A stretch of DNA of 5,512 nt from Deltaproteobacteria bacterium (GTDB taxonomy: Bacteria; Desulfobacterota; DSM-4660; Desulfatiglandales; Desulfatiglandaceae): assembly GCA_011051075.1 (NCBI GenBank), contig DREN01000317.1:1-5512 (forward strand), read 5' to 3'. The notes under the pieces are model-generated. The model was not told the DNA's origin, searched no databases, and saw nothing but the letters and a program-made list of their open reading frames with translations. Positions 5,423-5,512 of the stretch are shown one piece after another (the stretch's first letter is position 1; each line of letters starts with the position of its first letter). A program made the position numbers and the translations under genes.

Positions 5423-5512
5423 GATACTTTATGGAACCGGAGAGTACGGCCATTATCGGGATCAGCCGTAGGAGCGGGCCGGGCTCGTATAACCTGATGG
5501 AAAACATGCTCC
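5419..5512 (+). CDS. second NDP-forming acyl-CoA synthetase-like protein (3' truncated by window edge)
   Basis: The start codon overlaps the preceding stop in an ATGA arrangement, and AAAGGA at 5407-5412 gives a ribosome-binding site six bases upstream. The 31 visible residues begin MRYFMEPESTAIIGISRRSGPG and continue SYNLMENML. This is the start of a CoA-binding Rossmann domain like that of its neighbour (FAPESVAVIGASDNPGKLG), so the two genes appear to be paralogues. Whether this one is another alpha-type subunit, a fusion carrying the ATP-grasp domain, or a partner for a different substrate cannot be seen here. Confidence 0.8.
   Translation, partial: MRYFMEPESTAIIGISRRSGPGSYNLMENML

Overview
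The window looks like a piece of an anaerobic, probably sulfate-reducing or syntrophic, Desulfobacterota-type (former Deltaproteobacteria) genome. This is inferred from gene content and style: a B12-dependent acyl-CoA mutase split into separate large and small subunits, an adjacent MeaB-type GTPase, NDP-forming acyl-CoA synthetase genes, moderately GC-rich coding sequence, and intergenic gaps full of GTTCACGGTT-like repeats and small hairpins. No taxonomic marker gene is present.

Layout, all genes on the + strand. Positions 1-618 hold the 3' two thirds of a MeaB/ArgK-family GTPase, the chaperone of B12-dependent acyl-CoA mutases. A 133-base gap follows, with a hairpin and a 34-codon reading frame that resembles the C-terminus of a B12-binding subunit. 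Positions 752-2434 encode a complete mutase large (catalytic) subunit, and 2440-2861 the matching B12-binding small subunit, which is broken by a one-base frameshift near 2652. An AT-rich regulatory gap with a strong 21-bp palindrome leads to a MarR-family regulator (3201-3650). A repeat-filled gap of about 360 bases is bounded by a 16-bp inverted repeat. Then come an NDP-forming acyl-CoA synthetase alpha-type subunit (4013-5422) and, overlapping it by four bases, the start of a second protein of the same family (5419 to the window edge).

Taken together this reads as an acyl-CoA module: an ADP-forming type ligase/thioesterase pair that makes or consumes an acyl-CoA, a MarR regulator that may sense an acyl-CoA or the free acid, and a coenzyme-B12 carbon-skeleton mutase with its repair GTPase. 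The most interesting point is that the mutase is not a normal methylmalonyl-CoA mutase. By alignment from memory, three substrate-pocket positions that define that enzyme (Tyr89, Arg207 and His244 in Propionibacterium numbering) are Leu, Thr and Asn here, so the substrate is probably not methylmalonyl-CoA and may be one not yet described. Whether the pathway works in this organism depends on whether the small-subunit frameshift is real or a sequencing error.
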